Assembly: GCA_019312705.1 (NCBI GenBank)
Contig: JAFDCW010000165.1
Coordinates: 1-7,928, forward strand
From: Deltaproteobacteria bacterium
GTDB taxonomy: Bacteria > Myxococcota > Polyangia > Polyangiales > B10-G4
Length of the DNA: 7,928 nt
Direction: 5' to 3'
Shown here one piece after another: positions 5,105 to 7,928 of the stretch; positions within the stretch are counted from its first letter, which is position 1, and every line of letters begins with the position of its first letter. The notes beneath the pieces were generated by a model, which was not told the origin of the DNA, ran no database searches, and saw only the letters and a program-made list of their open reading frames with translations. Position numbers and translations under genes: made by a program.

Positions 5105-6157
5105 TCAGCGACGCGCGGGGCGCTTGCGCACGCGCTGGCGGGTATTCTCGCCAAAGAGCAGCCCTTGCACTCCTTCTTCGCCGAGGAAGTCGTGGGGGAA
5201 TCCGAGCTCGATGGCGCTCACCTCGTTGAGCGCCGAGACCTGGACGTCGGTCAGCGCCACCTCGACGGCGCCGAGGGTATCCACCACTTGGGAAACCTTC
5301 CGGGCGCCGACGATGGGGATGTTGCGCTGGTCCTGGGCCATGACCCAGGCCGTGGCGACCTGGGCGGAGCTCACGCCGAGCTCGTCGGCGACGCGGTCGA
5401 CCTCCCGGGCCACCGAAAGGGAGGCCTCCGAGGTTCGGCCCCGGGCCTCGATGCCCCGTGCCCGCGCGCTGTCGTTGTCCACGTTGGTCCGCGAGTACTT
5501 TCCTGTCAGAACGCCGGCGCCGAGGGGGGCCCATCCGAGCACGCTGAGGCCGAAGTGCTCGGCCATCGGAAGCAGATCGCGCTCGGGCGTGCGCTCGAGC
5601 AGGCTGTACTCGATTTGCAGCCCGACGAACTGCGTCCATCCTCGCATCTCGGCGAGCACGTTCGACGCCGATACGACCCAGGCGGGCGCGTCGCTGATGC
5701 CGACGTAGAGCACCTTGCCGGAACGCACCACGTCGTCGAGGCCGCGCATCACCTCTTCGAAGGGAGTCACGCCGTCCCAGGCATGCACCCAAAGCACATC
5801 GATGTAGTCGGTCTGTAGGCGCTTCAGGCTCTCCTCGACCGAGAGCATGAGGTTCTTACGCTGGTTGCCGCCCGAGTTCGGGTCGTCGTGGTCCATCGCC
5901 AGGGTGTACTTGGTGGCGACGACGTTGCTGTCGCGCTTGCCCGTAAGCCATCGGCCGACAAACTCTTCGGTCTCTCCGCCGTGGTATTTGTTCGCCGTGT
6001 CCAGGAAGTTCCCGCCGGCTTCGCGGTAGGCGTCGAGGACCTGGTGGCTCGTCTTTTCGTCCGCGCCAAAGCCCCAGCGCGTGCCAAAGCTCATCGTGCC
6101 TAGGCAGATCTCCGATACGCGGAGGCCGCTCTTTCCGAGGAATTTGTAACCGAGCAT
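5105..6157 (-). CDS. Aldo/keto reductase
   Basis: A 350-residue NAD(P)H-dependent oxidoreductase of the aldo/keto reductase superfamily (COG0667-like, TIM barrel), expected in the cytoplasm. The catalytic tetrad is visible: Asp53 and Tyr58 (FLDTANKYHGG), Lys83 (VVATKY) and His125 (VLWVHAWD). Other family motifs are SEICLGTMSFGT (15-26), SGKVLYVGISDAPAW (146-160), LQIEYSLLERTPERDLLP (180-197), LGWAPLGAGVLTGKY (207-221) and the cofactor phosphate-binding segment IPIVGARKVSQVVD (280-293). The end, IELGFPHDFL plus a short basic tail, is normal for the family, so the gene appears intact. The substrate cannot be told from sequence. The ATG at 6157 is chosen because family similarity begins there and GGAGAG lies 7 nt upstream; the frame stays open to 6454 but that part overlaps the opposite-strand kinase gene. 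It is divergent from the kinase gene. Confidence 0.93.
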   Translation of the reverse strand: MLGYKFLGKSGLRVSEICLGTMSFGTRWGFGADEKTSHQVLDAYREAGGNFLDTANKYHGGETEEFVGRWLTGKRDSNVVATKYTLAMDHDDPNSGGNQRKNLMLSVEESLKRLQTDYIDVLWVHAWDGVTPFEEVMRGLDDVVRSGKVLYVGISDAPAWVVSASNVLAEMRGWTQFVGLQIEYSLLERTPERDLLPMAEHFGLSVLGWAPLGAGVLTGKYSRTNVDNDSARARGIEARGRTSEASLSVAREVDRVADELGVSSAQVATAWVMAQDQRNIPIVGARKVSQVVDTLGAVEVALTDVQVSALNEVSAIELGFPHDFLGEEGVQGLLFGENTRQRVRKRPARR

Positions 6158-6164
6158 CGTGTCT

Positions 6165-6170
6165 CTCTCC
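6165..6170 (-). promoter_or_regulatory. Ribosome binding site of the aldo/keto reductase
   Basis: GGAGAG on the minus strand, 7 nt before the ATG at 6157. It supports the short start over the open frame that continues upstream. Confidence 0.7.
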
Positions 6171-6208
6171 GTGAAGGCGCCGGGCAGGGGGCTCTTGCGA
6201 GTCGCTCT

Positions 6209-6284
6209 TATCGCATGAAATACGCCGCTTGATCGACGGCAACGCTGCCTCGAGAAGCGGGGAAGCTTGCCAGGACATGCGATA
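6209..6284. promoter_or_regulatory. Spaced 9-bp inverted repeat between divergent genes
   Basis: TATCGCATG at 6209-6217 and its exact reverse complement CATGCGATA at 6276-6284 lie in the 135-bp gap between the reductase and kinase starts. The arms are 58 bp apart, with centres 67 bp apart. One arm ends 8 nt before the kinase ATG; the other is about 52 nt upstream of the reductase ATG. Two half-sites facing each other in a divergent control region are compatible with a looping or paired regulator, but no regulator is encoded next to it. I see no clear -35/-10 pair for either gene. Confidence 0.4.
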
Positions 6285-6292
6285 CTCCCGCG

Positions 6293-7928
6293 ATGCCGCG
6301 CCAGGTGCGAACAGCCTCCAGCGAGAACAGTGAGGAGGCGAGGGCCTTTCTCCAGAGCCGCGTCGCGCTCTTCTGGAAGGTGTTCTTCTTCATCAGCCTG
6401 CTGAGCGTTGGCCTGGGCGTCGCCGGAGTGATCGTCGAGCCCGGGGTGGACCACCTGCTCAACATCGTGGGCACGGTCCAGGCAGGGCTCTTCTGGTGGC
6501 TCTGCCGGCGTGGGGCGCGATCCATCCGATTCAGCCGGGCCATGGAGTCCGGCGGTCTGCTCCTAAATATGTGCTTGGGTGCCTTCATAGGGCGTTACCT
6601 CCTGGGCCAGTTTATCCGCGACTACTCCCTCGTGAGCTCTGAGAGCGTCGCCATGGCGGACGGCTTCGTGTCGATGATGCTTCTCGGCGGGATCACCATG
6701 TTGGTCGCTATCCGCGCCGCCCTCATCCCATCTCTCCCGCGGCGCACGGGGATCCTCACCGCCATATTGGGTGTCCCGGTCTTGATCGTGTCCACCGTCG
6801 TGGTGCCCACCCCGGACGGGGGGCTCGCCTGGCGGGCCCTCGACTCGGCCGCCTATCCCTGGCTTCCGATAACCAGCCTGGTCATGTGGGGATTCGCCAT
6901 CATCACCTGCACCGTCATCTCGTGGGTCATCTACGGCCTCCGTGCCGAGGTCCGCGAGGCCCGTCATCTCGGCCAGTACGTCGTCGAGCAGAAGCTCGGC
7001 GAAGGGGGCATGGGAGAGGTTTATCGGGCTCGCCACGGGATGATGCGGCGGCCGTCGGCGATCAAGCTCATCCGGGCCGACCGGGCCGGCGAAACCAACC
7101 TGCATCGTTTCGAGCGTGAGGTTCAGCTGACGGCGCGCCTGACCCACCCCAATACGATCACCATCTACGACTACGGGCGAACGAACGACGACATCTTCTA
7201 CTACGCGATGGAGCTCCTCGACGGGGCGACCCTCCAGCGTATCGTCGAGGTCGACGGCGCCCAGCCCGCGGGTCGTGTCGCACGGATCATGGGGATGGTA
7301 TGCGGCGCCCTCGCCGAGGCTCACGCCACCGGTCTCATCCACCGTGACATCAAGCCGGCCAACATCATGCTGTGCGAGCAGGGGGGGCAGCTCGACGTGG
7401 TCAAGGTCCTCGACTTCGGCTTGGTCAAAGAGCTCGAAGTCGACGAAGACGTCGCGCTGACCGGTACCAATACCATCACCGGCACCCCCCAATACCTGGC
7501 GCCGGAGGCGATCCGCGCCTCGGACTCGGTCGACGCCCGGACCGACATCTATGCGCTCGGGGCGGTCGCGTACTTCTTGCTCGCCGGCACCGAAGTCTTT
7601 GATGGCAAGTCGGTGGTGGAGATCTGCGGCCAGCACCTGCACGAGCAGCCCGAGCCGCTCTCAGCACGCGGGGTTGCGGTGCCCGCCGACCTCGCAGAAG
7701 TGGTCCTCGCTTGCCTGGCCAAGGACCCGGAGCGCCGCCCCCAGAGCGCCGTCGAGCTCCGGCGTCGGGTCGAGGCGTGCGCAGTCGAGGCGTGGGACGA
7801 CGCCCGGGCGGGGGCCTGGTGGCGTGAGTACCGACCCCTCCTCGAGAGCGCCGGGCAATTGATCCCCGCCGAGAGCAAGACCATTGCAGTCGACGGCGCC
7901 CACCGTTCGCCGACGAAAACCACGGGTC
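6293..7928 (+). CDS. Membrane-anchored Hanks-type Ser/Thr protein kinase, 3' end missing
   Basis: The 545 visible residues form an N-terminal membrane domain followed by a complete kinase domain. Hydrophobic segments near residues 25-48, 56-72, 86-106, 122-145, 152-171 and 188-214 suggest six helices, placing both ends in the cytoplasm. The kinase domain (about 228-497) shows the glycine loop GEGGMGEV (236-243), Lys258 in SAIK, Glu276 of helix C, HRDIKPAN (350-357, catalytic Asp352), DFG (374-376), GTPQYLAPE (397-405), Asp418 in TDIYALG and Arg482 in DPERRP. The activation loop has several Thr residues (390, 392, 394, 396), likely autophosphorylation sites of this RD kinase. All catalytic residues are present, so it should be active; targets and signal are unknown. 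The frame is open to the right edge. The ATG at 6293 is the only upstream ATG in frame after the stop at 6230 but lacks a good Shine-Dalgarno, so the exact start is less sure. Confidence 0.95.
   Translation, partial: MPRQVRTASSENSEEARAFLQSRVALFWKVFFFISLLSVGLGVAGVIVEPGVDHLLNIVGTVQAGLFWWLCRRGARSIRFSRAMESGGLLLNMCLGAFIGRYLLGQFIRDYSLVSSESVAMADGFVSMMLLGGITMLVAIRAALIPSLPRRTGILTAILGVPVLIVSTVVVPTPDGGLAWRALDSAAYPWLPITSLVMWGFAIITCTVISWVIYGLRAEVREARHLGQYVVEQKLGEGGMGEVYRARHGMMRRPSAIKLIRADRAGETNLHRFEREVQLTARLTHPNTITIYDYGRTNDDIFYYAMELLDGATLQRIVEVDGAQPAGRVARIMGMVCGALAEAHATGLIHRDIKPANIMLCEQGGQLDVVKVLDFGLVKELEVDEDVALTGTNTITGTPQYLAPEAIRASDSVDARTDIYALGAVAYFLLAGTEVFDGKSVVEICGQHLHEQPEPLSARGVAVPADLAEVVLACLAKDPERRPQSAVELRRRVEACAVEAWDDARAGAWWREYRPLLESAGQLIPAESKTIAVDGAHRSPTKTTG

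Noticed and set aside
6158..6454. Longer start for the aldo/keto reductase
   Set aside because: The added part lies antisense to the kinase N terminus and precedes the normal family start, which has its own ribosome binding site.
6563..7642. A 359-codon minus-strand open frame
   Set aside because: It mirrors the kinase gene, whose conserved motifs are all on the plus strand; the Asp/His/Gly-rich translation has no domain.

Overview
The window is GC-rich bacterial chromosomal DNA. It looks most like a deltaproteobacterium-type organism (Myxococcota / Polyangia-like). This is inferred from the strong G/C bias at third codon positions, a Hanks-type Ser/Thr kinase with an N-terminal membrane domain, a small EF-hand protein, a haem-binding lipoprotein and many proteins of uncharacterised role. 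No rRNA, tRNA, transposase, integrase or phage gene was seen, so the species stays open.

Layout, left to right. (1) Positions 2-694 (+): 3' part of a spermidine-synthase-like (SAM-fold) gene that enters from the left edge and ends in a lysine-rich tail. (2) Positions 695-948: a gene-free convergent spacer filled by an imperfect composite tandem repeat of two modules (A-A-B-A-B). (3) Positions 949-2723 (-): three closely spaced genes read leftward. In transcription order they are a CopZ-N-terminal-domain-like zinc/[2Fe-2S] protein, a radical SAM protein of the TYW1-like COG0731 group, and a 70-residue protein with two EF-hands. (4) Positions 2856-3989 (+): a polytopic membrane protein with several membrane-embedded histidines, divergent from the previous block. 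(5) Positions 4103-4924 (+): a lipoprotein with two CXXCH haem sites in an internally duplicated, cytochrome c'-like arrangement. (6) Positions 4925-5104: a convergent spacer with a hairpin and a 42-codon open stretch. (7) Positions 5105-6157 (-): an aldo/keto reductase. (8) Positions 6158-6292: a divergent intergenic region holding a widely spaced 9-bp inverted repeat. (9) Positions 6293-7928 (+): a Ser/Thr protein kinase with about six N-terminal membrane helices, cut by the right edge.

How the genes may work together. The clearest functional unit is the minus-strand trio: an iron-sulfur/zinc protein next to a radical SAM enzyme next to a calcium-binding mini-protein. It could be a small redox/metal cassette, though this rests on spacing and strand only. 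The membrane protein and the dihaem lipoprotein are co-directional and 113 nt apart, and could form an envelope redox pair. The reductase and the kinase share one divergent control region. The first gene appears unrelated to the rest.
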